From positions 186,001 to 250,000 of the forward strand of contig WAEK01000027.1 of NCBI GenBank assembly GCA_011634665.1: a stretch of DNA of 64,000 nucleotides, in the 5' to 3' direction. This document shows, in pieces, positions 11,801 through 23,672 of the stretch. The DNA is from Mortierella sp. BCC40632 (Eukaryota > Mortierellomycota > Mortierellomycetes > Mortierellales > Mortierellaceae). Position 1 is the first letter of the stretch; each line of letters begins with the position of its first letter. Position numbers and translations under genes: made by a program. The notes under the pieces were generated by a model. The model was not told the DNA's origin and did not search any database. It worked only from the letters and a program-made list of their open reading frames with translations.

Positions 11801-12603
11801 CATTGTTGTTGCCTTCTGTGTGCCGCTGTTGGTTACCCTGGAAATTGTGGTTCCCATGATTTTTGTAGCCGCCTCTGCCCCCTGCCCCTTCCGTTACCTC
11901 TGTCACCCTGTCCTGTCGCATTCTTGAGTGACTTGGTGAACTTTTGTTGATCGATAATCTCCTGGTGAGAAATGATTGGGGTCTTCCCGTTGGGGTCAGT
12001 AGGGGAATGATATTCTTGTCTCTGCAAATGGCCTGCGTACGAAGATGGCCCATCTCAGTGCTGATTGCTGCGAGATTGTAACGAATGGTGTCCAGAGTCT
12101 CAATGATGTTAGCCATGACCGGATCGTCCTGATCTGTTGCAGGTGAGGAAAAGGATAGCATGGACTGTGGCGTCAATTGGTCTGGTGAGGTGGGCCAATT
12201 TTGTTTGGAGAGTAGCGAACTCTTGATCTCTTCTCTGTAAGTGTTTGGAAGTGTTGAGGTGAGTAGGGAGGACTGGAGCCGTGTACTCAATCCCACGCAC
12301 TCTCGGGAAGTGCTTGATGTCGGTGTAGCCATCGTCTTCATCCCACTTAGGGATGGTCGTGAAACTTAAGCCGGTTTTGAAGCTAGGCAGGTATTCCTCG
12401 AGCTGATCGTAAGGTTCGAGGATTGGAACAGATGGGTTGACTGTGAGGTAAGGGTCTTTATGTTGATCCGTTGATGGAGTGATCCCTGCCTGTCGAAGAG
12501 CTGGGGCAAGGACCGCCACCAATGCTTGGATGTCCTCGTTGGTGAGGGTGGGAAGGGAGGAGTTGTGGAAAGGGATTCTGCGCAGGTTGGATGGGGTTAC
12601 CAT
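11472..12603 (-). pseudogene. DIRS gag-like ORF, frameshifted
   Basis: The region between the right terminal repeat and RT opens with ATG 12603 (MVTPSNLRR) and runs 164 codons; a shift near 12130 continues the protein in the frame of 12341-11472. The C-terminal part is Gly/Arg/Gln/Ser-rich (RGRGQRR nearby in one frame), as expected for a nucleic-acid-binding gag-like protein. Assignment rests on position and composition, not on motifs. Confidence 0.55.
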
Positions 12604-12702
12604 CCGATGATTGTTGAGTGAGGGTTACCACTCTGGGGGAAGAATACGGTGTAGGTAAGTCATTGATCATATTTGCTCGAGCGGACGTGTTCCTGCGAGA
12701 GA

Positions 12703-12830
12703 GAAAGAAAGATGGGGTTCAGAGTCAGCCAAGGAGAGAGGGTTATCTAGCTAGTATTTTCTTTATTTTATCTGTATCTCGAGTGGAAATAAATGAAAGA
12801 AGGATTACACAGTAAAGGGGTCGCTGGCTC
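12703..12830 (-). repeat. DIRS inverted terminal repeat, right
   Basis: It mirrors 8566-8693 and lies upstream of the gag-like ORF, so it probably carries the element's promoter. The open frame across it is joined to the 3' half of the host gene. Confidence 0.9.
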
Positions 12831-13915
12831 TATGAAGGATAATGTGACAGAAGAAGAAGCCTATATCAAGTCATGCAAGGCCGTTCCGACTCTTGCTGAG
12901 AATGTTGGTACCGAGATTTGCTGTGCATGGCAGGGCGAGAGCTGTACCTACCGGAAGGAAACCTCTGTTGCTCTTTCTAAGGGAGGTTCCACCAAGTTTG
13001 GTATTAGTATTGAATCTGGTGCTGGTTCCTTCATTGCGAAGACAACTGCGACTGTGAGTTTTGAGCAGGAATTCCGATATGACAAGACAGTTACTGAAGT
13101 TAACGCGATGGAGTTGAAGTGTCCCCCTGGAAAGTGCTGCCGTCCACAACTTACATACCTCACACTGCATTGTGAGTACGAGTCAAATAAGCTTGAGCTT
13201 TCATTCGAGAAGCAAGATCGCAAGAACAACGCCTGGCCATATACAAGAAGTGACGAAAGCAAGTATAACAGCGATGTTTGGCATGAGGATTTCAGAAGCC
13301 GTGGACATTACATTTTCGATTACGTGAAGGGTTGTAAAGGAGCTTTCATTTATTCGACCTATTATAACACGATGTGGCAAGGGGACTCAAAGTGGACAAA
13401 TGAAGGAACAAAGAAGATGCCCCTGGATCCGAACACCAACCCGAGCACATTGTACCTCCGTCTCAGAGACGGTGCAGAACACGAAGTTGGAGTCAAGCCT
13501 CAAGCATTGGATACCAAGCCTTAAGGATTGGAGAACAAGCCTCAAACACCATATGACAAGCTCTCAAGCACTATTTGACATGCCTCAAGTGGTACCTGAC
13601 AAGGTTCAAGCAGCTGTAGAAATGGAGCTCTTGAGACCAAGACATTTTGTAGAAATGTCAACTCCCACATAGATCCCTCGTTCGAGATAATTGCACACCG
13701 AACTCAGCTTTTACCTCCATCGCTGTCAATGATCCCATGCTCCCTTGTCATTCTTGAACTTTTTTTTTTATTAAATTTTTTTTCTTTTTTGCTCAGCAAT
13801 AGTAAATTGTTGCTAATGAAACAGCTGGCTTGTATTCCAAAGGACTTGAAAGCAATAGAAGAAATATTCATATAAGGGATTGTTATGTGTTCCTTCGACC
13901 AACTAAAGAAAAAAT

Positions 13916-14472
13916 TTAAACTTTCTAGTACACCCCTGTCTGCAGGGCTCTCCTGGAATCTGCTTGGATGAGGAAGAGCTTGAAGGTGCCTCTCATGACT
14001 GATTGGTGTTTTTGGTGATGGGATTGACACCCATGAGTCTCAATGGCCGTCAGAGTGGTGGAAAGATGACACGCTCTGAAGAGAGGAAAGAGGATGTCTC
14101 TGCAATCGTAATTGCTACCGCCGAGTGAGCATCCCGGGGTGGACTTTGATGCAACAACCCGCTCCAGTACCTTCATCTCAAATCAACAACACTTTAAAAT
14201 AAGCCTCTTCTTCCCTGGAGTACTGTAGAAAGTGTTTGAAACGTCTGCCTGAGTTTTCAGGAATGTGGTGAACCAAACATGAGACCGGCGAGGACCTAGT
14301 GGGGCCAGTGAAGAAGTCTATCTCCTTCCTTCGGATTCGATCCCTGTCCCAATAAGGCCGAGCCCACGTTGCCAATGCCTACATTTGTGGGATTGGAAGA
14401 GCCTATGATAGCAGGCAACATCTAGTACCATATGTACGAAACATTCGTTAGTATCCTGAGTACCCACTCCGC

Positions 14473-14515
<43 letters not shown>

Positions 14516-15008
14516 TAGTATTTTAATGGCAAGACGATAAACTCGGCCGTATCGCCTTTGAGAAAGCATGCTGTCATATGCGAAGTATACCTACTCCAAG
14601 ATCTGGTTACTCATAGTTGTTTCACTGAAGGGAGGGTATTTAAGTGGAACCTTAGCCTAACCCTCTCACCTATTGTGCAGTTGAGTACTTTTCAAATGAA
14701 GACACACTTACAGATGGGCGTTGAAATATAAAAGGCAAAAGGGTAAAGAGTGCGAGGAACGGTAATGTCTCTAACTTGAGGTGAGAGAAACGGTATTATT
14801 AGGGTTGTCCAAACGAAGAAATACGTGTCCCCCTTTCTATGACTCAGCTGATACTGTACTTTACATCAACGGCATAGTATCTTCTCTTTCTTCAATAAAT
14901 AGATACTCTGCGATTGACCGCGCTAGAATTAAATAGTTAACCGTAGTGAACCAAAATTAATCGCAATTCACCGTGCCTCAGCTCAGTTCACCAGTTCGAT
15001 TGAATTTT
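13916..15008. other. intergenic, long poly-A tract
   Basis: No supported gene. An A38 homopolymer lies at 14474-14511. The rest is non-repetitive, with short ORFs lacking motifs. Confidence 0.5.
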
Positions 15009-15317
15009 TTAAGTTTTAGTATCGCCATATTGTTGCATTGTTGGAATTGGGCCGGCCACAATCATGTCCGGAATAGATGGATAGCCTGGCATTGCTATAA
15101 TTGGCGGCTGTTCGTTGTCACGGCCAATCAAACTCTCAAGGTATTTACGATAATCTCTTTTGGACTTGAAATTAAATTTTTTATCGTAGAGGGATTCAAC
15201 CCGTTTACCTTTTCTGACCTGCCCCGAAGAGCCAGCCTTTTGGGAACACCGGCGGATATGAGCGCGGTGATGTACCAAAACTGAAAGGTTCGTCGTGCAG
15301 GCGTATACTTGGAGCAA
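15009..15317 (-). CDS. candidate coding fragment, unknown
   Basis: A minus-strand frame of about 100 codons ending at 15009 has balanced, coding-like composition in its C-terminal part (KSKRDYRKYLESLI; PGYPSIPDMIVAGP). There is no upstream ATG in frame, so it would have to be a 3' exon. CACACAG and TTTCAG acceptor-like sites lie upstream. I do not recognise it. It could be a gene remnant or chance. Confidence 0.22.
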   Translation of the reverse strand: MLQVYACTTNLSVLVHHRAHIRRCSQKAGSSGQVRKGKRVESLYDKKFNFKSKRDYRKYLESLIGRDNEQPPIIAMPGYPSIPDMIVAGPIPTMQQYGDTKT

Positions 15318-16535
15318 ACCTGTGTGCGTGGAGAGAAAATACGCTGAGAGAGAGAGAGAGAGAGAGAAATGGAGATAGAGATAGAGATAGAGATAGAAAT
15401 AGAGATAGAGATGGAAAGGTGAGCGAGAACATTAATCGTGCGGATGATGTAGCACTGCCACGCAACGTCTGGACTCACCGTGTCATTGTTTTTTGTTTCG
15501 CAAAAATTAACTTTGGGTGCAAGTCGTTAGAAGAGTCGTAGATCCTGGATTATCTGGGGAAAGACGGCACTTTGACCAAGGGGGAAGGAATGTCAAAATA
15601 ATCCTTTCCACAATAAATTATCCGCACACGCAGTTCTCTCTATCTCTATCATACACCCTTATCCACCCATGGGTCTCAAAACCAGGTGGTCAATGATCCT
15701 GTTTTTGTACTATCCTTCCTGATATCCCACATGATCTCTTCATTGCTTTGAAAGACTCTTCTTCCTAGATCATCTACTAGGGGGTACTTTCGAGTCAAGA
15801 CTGAAAAGGTGTGTTCGCTTCGTATTGACCAGCAGCGACACCAAAAGCACATGCTGAATACCCAAAATTGACGAGTATTTTCGAGTTACACCCAAGAGTG
15901 AGAAAGTGAGCCCCTTCCCCAGCATTGGACAAATGAACGGCGGAGTGAGGAGGAAGAAGAAGAAGAAAGAAGAAGGTTGATGAATTTCGCGGCAGTGACT
16001 TTACTCTCTAGGTTGCACAGCCGAAACTACGGAAACACGGTTCATCTATATTGTCTGCTCTAATGGCCATTCATCCTACGGCGTCTCTACTTTTTTGTGC
16101 CCTGAATCATTAGAGCTAAAGTGTCTGGGGGTAGATCGGTGTTCTATCTTCTAATGGTATCATTTGACAGTGTTTCGCATCCGCTGCCCTGTGCCTAACA
16201 GACAAAGGCGCCCTCCATGAACCAAGTCGTTGTGATAAAAGGAGGCTGATAGGACACCCCTCTCTCCTCGAACGCTTAACGCATTAAAGGGAGAGTTGCC
16301 GGATTCGGAAATAGGAATTCATCTTGGACTTGTTGTGAGCAGAACAATGGCTTGGGCTACTATTGGCTATTGGGTAGTCTAAGTCAGCTAAAAACAATTA
16401 GCCATGGAGAATTTTAAGCCGTCTTGTACGATCCCACTAGCAGCATTCTTTCAAGCGTTCTTCTCGAGTAACGCCTTGGGTGCAAGAGCAACCAATCTAA
16501 CAGCAAACCAGCCATCACTAGATTATCGAGTCAAT

Positions 16536-16570
<35 letters not shown>

Positions 16571-16966
16571 ACACCCCCCAATGCAAGGTTAGGGCCGCCG
16601 AGGGCCCGAAGGTAGACCATGGAATCATCAGGATAAATGCATTTCTGGTTTGAGTCACGGAGTAGGAAATATTGAAATACGCCTTTGCAAAGAGATGAAC
16701 CGGCGATGCTCTCACTAGTCCAAGTCAAGAGCTCTACCTTGTCCTGAGCCAGTAGAATAGGGGAGGGTGGGATGTTTGTGTTTGACAAGGCTGTGCGAAT
16801 CCTCGGTGAAGCGAGACAGGGAGGAGTGTCTCCCATTCGAGTCACTTACTCCATTTGAAGTAAGATGCGGATGCAGATGCGGATGTGGGTGTGCTGGGGG
16901 GATGGTTTCTTTCTTTTTTGGTCAGTCTCTTGGGTGACTGTGGCAGAGTACTTCCTACAAACTGAG

Positions 16967-17014
<48 letters not shown>

Positions 17015-17269
17015 AATAGAGAGAAAGAGATGAGGCCACTTTCCAAAAAAAGCGGCTGTTCTGTTCATTCAGAAAGGGGTGGGCGGGTGGAGTGAGCGAA
17101 TTGATGCATTTGTTCTTGTCTTCTCTCCTTCTGCCCACACCCCACCCACCCCCACGACATATTTCTTTCACTCCGCGCGCCTATTTTTGAAGGTGACGTG
17201 AAAATAGACTCTTCAGTTCTTTCTTCTCTTTCTCTCTCTCTCTTCTACCTTTCCATTCATCCATGACTC
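15318..17269. other. intergenic with simple repeats
   Basis: This stretch holds an AGATAG/GAGATAG array at about 15345-15413, a T26 tract at 16538-16563 and a (GA)n run at about 16970-17014. The last 100 bases before the next gene are CT-rich, as is common just upstream of fungal start codons. No gene is supported. Confidence 0.5.
16970..17014 (+). repeat. (GA)n microsatellite
   Basis: An almost perfect GA dinucleotide array with one C interruption lies about 260 bases upstream of the Munc13-like gene. Confidence 0.9.
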
Positions 17270-20200
17270 ATGGCTGACCCACGCGACTATCACCCCCGTC
17301 CTTACATGTCTGGCGCTCCGCCTCCATTCTACCCGCCACAGTCCTCCATGGCCGGACAGATGGGTCAGATGGGCGGCAGCCCGCGCCCAGGCTTTGGCTC
17401 TCTGCCGCATCACCCGCCACCTCCCCATGGACATGGCCCATCGGGTTACTTCTCACCACCTCAGGCCTCCGCTCCATTCCCTGGCATGATGAACCCTCAG
17501 CAACACATGAACAACCGCCCACCACCTCCTTCTCTTTATCCGCCTGCCTTCCTCGGTGGCATGAATAGTAATCCCAACTCAAACTACCAGCCATCGCATC
17601 ATGCTCCAGAACCTACCCATGGCGCTCCCAACCCGCCGCGACCCGGATTCTCTCCTTCAAAGGGTTATGCGGCTGCACCTGCGCCATCCATGATGTACCC
17701 ATCCAACAACGGGATGCATCAGCAGCCACCTCACCAAGACTGGCCTGTCGCTGGAAGGCCACATGTCGCCCAGCCAAACTTTCAACACCCTAACGCAGGG
17801 CACCACCCAGCGCCCTCAGGCCATCACCCAGCGCCCACAGGACACCACCCAGCGCATCACCCCACATCGCATGGGAATAACTCTTACAGCAGTCCACCGG
17901 CGCCAGCATCCGTGTCTAGCTTTAATAGCTCCGCAAATATGCGGCCATCGTTCAGTCCAAATCAGAGCTCCTCCTCGGTGCCTACCTCAGTCCCACCTGC
18001 CCATTCTTCACCAATGCTGGCCAATGTAGTCCCGGGATCCTCGGCATCCTTTTCAAACCACGGTGGGCCCGTGCCGGCGCCACTACCGCCTGTGTCACAG
18101 CCGGGTCCCGTGGCTAGTTCGTTTGCTAACCCAATGGCCGGCCCCCTGTCAAGGCCCCCAACGACGACTTACAAGCCAAAAACCAGTTATCAGTCCTCGA
18201 CTGCTACCAAGAAAGACACTGTCAAGACTACTGTCACCACCTCAGCTGCGTCTTGGCAAAGTACCAACACTGTGTCTTCGACTATCACGCACGTTACCCA
18301 GGGGGGTGGACATCCCCGACCTCCACTCCATCATACAGAATCACTCGACGCAGACGACAGACCGACTGAGCTTTTACCAGAAGAAAGCACAATGAACCAA
18401 CATGTGACTTCGACTCCACTACCCCTGAAGAATAGTCCACACCCCAATCATCCGCCTCTGCCAACTTCCCAAAAGTCCACGTCTTCGCTGGAGTCCGACA
18501 AGCGTATCCCGGTCAGCACACCCGGCGAGCTCCACAAGCCAGTGGAACCCGTCAAATCTTTCGAGCCACCAGCCCCCATTCATCCCTCACCTATTCCCTC
18601 ACTTGCACCGTTGCCGACTATTGGCCCCAAGTTCCCCAATGTCTCTACGTTTGTGCCATCGACCACCTATAAATCCACCAAAAAGGATACTGCCAAATCC
18701 TCAGCGTCTCAGCCTCCTGCAGTTGGTGTTTATGATCCAACAGTCAAGGTGGAGGTCCAGGACCAGCCTTCGACACAATCTGCTTCAAGTACTGTCAGGA
18801 ACAGCTTGAGATTCAATGGATCAGCCCCAAGTGGACGAATGTCCCTACCATCCGAATCACCGGCTGCTGATGGCCCTATCTCAATGGATGGTCTTATCGA
18901 GAGTATTGAGGCTATGGCGAAACCAGGAGCAGGTATGAGCGCTGCATCCAACTATCCCAAACCACTTCCAACGATCAGTGAGGATCAGAAGCGCTATTCA
19001 CTGTCTGATGCTCCCATGAAGCCTGTCCATCCAACGGCGCCTTCCATTCCGTCGGCAGTGCCTGAGAGATCGAGTATCAGTTTTATGCCACCGCCTTCTC
19101 ATCCAATGGGCCACCAGCCCCCACATCAACAGCATCAACAACATCAACACCAGCATCAACAGCAGAATGCCGCGTCTTCAAGTCTTCACCCGCAACCATT
19201 ACGGAACCATAATCACAGCAATATCGGTGGCAACGCAATGGCCATGTTTATCGAGGCCGAATTTGCACAGTCTCCTATTGCTTCGATGATTGCTCTTCAA
19301 GACCGTCCTTTGCACAAATCTCCAACGATGACACGACGTGCAAAGACTCTTCGAAGGGCTGCGGGAGTGACTGGAGCCTCCGTTGAGCAGCCTGGTAAAA
19401 ACGAGCCGATGCCACAGTTTGCTCCACCAGCTAGACCCACGACCGATGAAGTGTATTCATATCTCCTAAGACTTGTACTCCTTGCTCAAAGCGATGAGGT
19501 CGTTGCGGCCCCTGTCATGGCTGTTGTCAGTAGTGGAACACATAAGGATACGGTAAAAGCACTCAGAGTCCGGGTCAAGGAAATCATTTCTGGCAAGGAC
19601 CACAACCCGACGTACCAGGATCCTGTAGTCAAACAGGCGCTTATTCAAATGGAAGAAAAGAATCGTATCAAGTCGTCCAACAACGTGGAGGAAATCCTGA
19701 TTGGATTTTCTATTGAGATGGCGACCGCCGGTCCACGACAGGCAACCACAACGGATGCGCGGATGGGAATTATGGATGGTTTGTTACGAGATGCTATACA
19801 AAGGAGTCCCTTTGTCGGATCAGACGCAGTTTTGCAAAAGTTGGATGGGTTGTCCAAGACGACCTCGGCCAAGTCGTATAATTCAGCTCGAACAGAGGAA
19901 TTCACCAAGGTGATCAAAGAGCTTTTCAAGATTCCAGAGTCGGAAAAGCATGCACGCATGAATGAACTGAGGTCTAGCTCTACGAAAAATGTAAGGAAAC
20001 AGGATAATACTTTCTTCTATACTTTGGCTATTTGGCTGATGACAAGGATACTAAGAAATGACTCTTGAACTATTTTTTTTTCTAGGCTGCCATTGAGGAT
20101 CTCAAAAAGTGTATCACAAATCTCGAGTTGGATTGCTTTCCTTATCCGGGCATTGGCGACTATCGTCATAAGGAGCACCACGAAGAGTTCAAGGTTCGGG

Positions 20201-23200
20201 AAAGATCGGCGTTGAACGGGTTTGTACGAGGACTATCTGCAGGTCATGCAAGCGCTGCAGCCAATGCCAAGCGGAGCACACCTTACCAGCCAGTGAGTTG
20301 ATTTTTTTTTTTCTATAGTGGGCGTTTCATAACCTATTCTGTTGGTGCTTTCCAGACCTTCTAACCCTGCCAATTCAAATTGTTGTTTATTCCCTTTCTA
20401 GAACGAATTTACGTTTATTCCATCGGACCCAAAAGCATATTACCATGTATTGCTGGAGATGTGCGTTGACCTCTCGCTCAGTACCCGTGGCGAGAACGAG
20501 GGACCTGCTTCTTTGCTTGCGCCTTCTACCAAGGCCCTTTTGAACGACTGTGGTATTCGTTGGAGATTGACTTCCAGTTGGAGAGAAATCCTGCTGATGG
20601 ATGTGATCAAGGAGCGATACAGGGATGGTCGATTGCCCCTTGGATACTTGTTCGACTTTCTCAAAGCCAAGTTTTACAAGGACAATGAAGTCAATCATTG
20701 GCATATTTCTGAGGTATTGAAGTTGGGGAACCCTGCTATTAACTCTTGCCTGCTCTCATTTTTTTACTGGGCGGTCACTCACCTTATCAATACTCTTCTT
20801 TTTAGGTCAACATGTTGGGCGATGTCTATGGTGGTCTGAACCACATGATCTTTGACAACATTAACCACGACATCAAGGATCTGGACTCGGTGACCTATGA
20901 TTACTTTAGACCTATGCTCGAAATCTTGGAGTATGTTCAGCAGCAAGAGGTGTTCCAGAAGCTGAATATTGATCTAACACCATTTTTCGAGGATATTCGG
21001 GAAACCATTTTGCTGGAGGCAATTCGACAGTACAACACCAAGGATGAAGAAGTCCAAAAGGAGGATTACGAGAACGAGACGGTCCCACTTTCAAAGATGG
21101 CCCTTTATATCGTTTCTGGACATGGTGTTATGAAGAAGCGCTTCCCGAAGCCTCTCTTTGGGTAAGTGTAATGGTAGTTTTTCTGAAAGAGTTGACATAC
21201 ACTGGTTCATTTTATTGACTCTCTTTCTCTCTCAATCATCTACTCTTCACGTGTGTATAGGGATGCCATCGATGTGTCAGCCATTGTTGTTGAGAACAAT
21301 TTGCGCAACTTTGTCCCATTGATGCAAAATATGGCCAACATGGATGCTCGAAAGCTTCCAACAGGAGACGTATTCCCACTCTACCAACTGTGCCGTGAAT
21401 TAGTCTCGTTGTTTGAGCAATATGCTCCAAGCTCCAACAAACACTTTAATATCTCCACTTGGTTCAAGCCATACGTGTACAAATACCTTGAGGATCTCGA
21501 GGCCTCGATCACCGACTGGGTCACGGCTGCTATCAGGCAGGATCAGGTAACCGATCTATTCGTTCAAATGATGTGGATGGCTATCCAGTTTACTACTAGA
21601 CACTCACTCGACCCATCTATTTAATTATTTTGACTGTAGTTTGAGGAAGTCAGCGTCGGTGCAGGCCATTCGTCATCGGCGAGTGATCTTTTCACATCGT
21701 TTTACCAGCCTCTATCATGGTTCAAGGGTCTGAATTGGCCCGATGACTATCAGCGAGCTACCTTCTTCTCCATGTTGGCCAAGGTATTCTGTAAGGCCGT
21801 AGATCTCTATGCCCAATACATGGAAACCATGTTCCATGGCTGCATGCCATCCACTGTTAGCTCCCTTGCCTCGACCGAAGACAAGACTCTTGCGGAACAG
21901 ATCACCTCGTTTGCATTTAGAACTGAGAGTGCAGAGGCTAAGAAGGCAACTCAGTTTGTTTTTACCCCAAAGGTAAGGTTTCGAGTTTTTGGAGCGAGGA
22001 CTTTATTGGAAGCACGCTGGAATTTTAAGAGGCATTGGCTCTAACGCATCAAGGTATTGTGGATTATCTTTTAGATGTGTGTTCTCATTAACAACATCGA
22101 AGCTGTACGACAGCGTCTGGACGAATTGTACCGTAACATGGATGTCGAAGAAGTCGCTCAGATCCTGAGTGAACACAAACCAGAGCAAGAGAACGCCAGT
22201 GTCCCACCCTATCAGTTTGAGATTGTTTTTGTTCGTGCGGAGCGATTGCTTCCTATGGATACGAACGAGTTGAGTGATCCCTTTATCATCCTGTCGCACG
22301 ACGATCGAGATATTTTCCGGTCCAAGACCATTTTCACGACCCTCAACCCAAGATGGAATGAGGTGTACGAAGCCTCGGTGACGGCTGAGACGACCTACCT
22401 GATTCGTATCTTTGATGCCGACAAGATGCACCGGGACCGGCTTTGCAGTTGGCAATACTTGCATTTGAGTCCAATCGACTATGAAGATTTTATGTCGCAC
22501 GATGTGTGGTTGGATTTGACGCAGATTGGTCGTTTGCTTTTGAGGATCACGATGAAGGGTGAGCGAGATGATATCCAGTTTTTCTTTGGAAGGACATTCC
22601 GAGCACTCAAGCGCAAGGAGGCAGATCTGAGCGACATGATTGTGGATGCTGTAAGTTGAAAAAGATGAATGGTTAAAGATGGACGTGTTAAAGATTTCTC
22701 TCTGTGTCTAACCATGCTCCCTCTCTTTCTCTATCTTTATCTGTTTTTTACCATCTCGACAACCAGATGGTGCCTAGTGTTCAGTCCTGCCTTACGGAAA
22801 AGATCCTCTTCAACAATTTTAGGTCCAAGACCATGTTCCCATTCTTTGGAAACTCGGTCTCGTCAGCCAAGGTGACCAAGGTGTCGGACGAGGACTGTGA
22901 CAATGCGTTGGGTGCACTGATTGATTATTTGGAAGAGTCATTGCCAATTCTTTATGACTACCTAACGGCCGATGGCATGACCTTGGTGATCACGAAATTG
23001 TGGCGAGAGATTCTGAACACGATCGAGTCCCTGTTGATGCCACCTCTTTCGACGGCGGTTTCGAACCGAAACCCGCTTACGGAAATTGAAACACACGTTG
23101 TGTTCAAGATTGTGGAGGTACCAAAAAAGAAAAAGAAAAATCGCCAAACAAACACGCACACAAACTCACACATTTGCGCGCGCACGCATGCACAGGCAGC

Positions 23201-23672
23201 ACAGCCAACTTTTTAGGATTCTTTTACTGACATGTCAACCGCCCATGTTTACTCTGAATAGTTTATCAAGCTGTATCTCAATGGTGGAGATGCAGGTGAT
23301 GGATTCCCTCTCAAGGTACTCGAGACGCAAAAGTACAAGGATTTGTTGACGATCCGACCGATCTACGATACGACCAGCGAAGAGCTCATCTCCGAATATA
23401 ACCGCGCTTTGACGGTGCCTGGACGAGGCAGACTCGGTCGTCAACAGAGCGAATATGGACGTCGGGCCACACCCCGACGACCGGGTATTGATTCGATGAC
23501 ACCTAATCCAGAGACAGTCTTGCGGATACTACGAATGCGTCGGGAAGACAATGTAGAAGAATTTTTGCAGCAGGCGATCGAAACACAGGCCAAGGCCAGG
23601 GAGGCAAGGGCGAAATCCAAACGGGAACAGATGGCATTCCAACATCAGCTTATGAAGAACGTGGCTGCATAA
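17270..23672 (+). CDS. Munc13/UNC-13-like vesicle-priming protein (MUN and C2 domains)
   Basis: Nine exons give about 1850 residues: 17270-19990, 20086-20292, 20402-20713, 20806-21161, 21261-21546, 21640-21972, 22075-22650, 22767-23117, 23262-23672, all with GT-AG introns and compatible phases. The first roughly 650 residues are Pro/Ser/His-rich and disordered, with HHPAP repeats and two copies of a TTYK...KKDT motif. From about 700 the protein is helical and matches the fungal UNC-13 family (DEVYSYLLRLVLLAQSDEVV; MHD1-like segment around exons 6-7). A C2 domain follows at about 1450-1560 (FVRAERLLPMDTNELSDPFI; LNPRWNEVYEASV), then an MHD2-like tail. The family, including fission yeast Ync13, tethers secretory vesicles and helps SNARE assembly at the plasma membrane. 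The N-terminal extension is long for the family. VPS45 lies 3 kb downstream. Confidence 0.88.

Larger units (their letters stand above)
8525..12843 (-). mobile_element. DIRS-like tyrosine-recombinase retrotransposon
   Basis: Coding runs on the minus strand in the order gag-like, reverse transcriptase, RNase H with a trailing domain, tyrosine recombinase: the DIRS1 order. Terminal repeats are inverted (8566-8693 against 12703-12830, about 128 bases). Beyond them each end has its own unique extension (8525-8565 and 12831-12843). An internal complementary region at 8732-8832, just after the recombinase, is the reverse complement of the two outer ends joined together. There is no conventional target-site duplication; only the trinucleotide ATG is shared by both insertion edges (8523-8525 and 12842-12844), and CAT (8796-8798) sits at the join in the internal region. 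This matches DIRS integration by site-specific recombination. Several single-base frameshifts break the ORFs. Confidence 0.93.
8204..13524 (+). pseudogene. secreted ten-cysteine protein, copy 2, split by a retrotransposon
   Basis: The 5' part, 8204-8524 (107 codons, signal peptide intact), is cut after a run of tyrosines. The 3' part, 12844-13524 (226 codons plus stop), resumes in the same frame. The two parts sum to 333 codons, exactly the length of copy 1, with no base gained or lost apart from the element. Neither part has an internal stop or frameshift. Against copy 1, changes cluster around residues 90-105 and in the C-terminal third, while all ten cysteines are kept. Read-through from the left part runs into the element and stops at 8653. 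A separate downstream ORF opens inside the element's right terminal repeat at 12793 and lacks a signal peptide. As assembled, the gene should make no full product. Confidence 0.85.
7829..13915 (+). repeat. segmental duplication, copy 2, interrupted by a DIRS element
   Basis: The left part (about 7829-8524) and right part (12844 to about 13915) align with 1-1775. The promoter and leader are almost identical. The coding parts differ at many positions, and the 3' part differs by scattered substitutions and homopolymer-length changes. The retroelement at 8525-12843 accounts for the whole interruption. Confidence 0.9.

Noticed and set aside
8525..12843. The insertion considered as an LTR or LINE element
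   Set aside because: Terminal repeats are inverted, an internal complementary region is present, there is no poly-A end or usual target-site duplication, and a tyrosine recombinase replaces integrase.
15128..15478. ORFs of 86-116 codons across the AGATAG array
   Set aside because: They translate a microsatellite (SISISI and SLSLSL runs).
16690..16765. A tRNA-like minus-strand stretch with GGTAGAGC and GGTTCATC segments
   Set aside because: The acceptor stem does not pair and the anticodon arm is not regular, so no cloverleaf forms.
17763..18395. Overlapping plus-strand ORFs inside the first exon of the Munc13-like gene
   Set aside because: They are alternative frames of a Pro/His-rich repetitive coding sequence.
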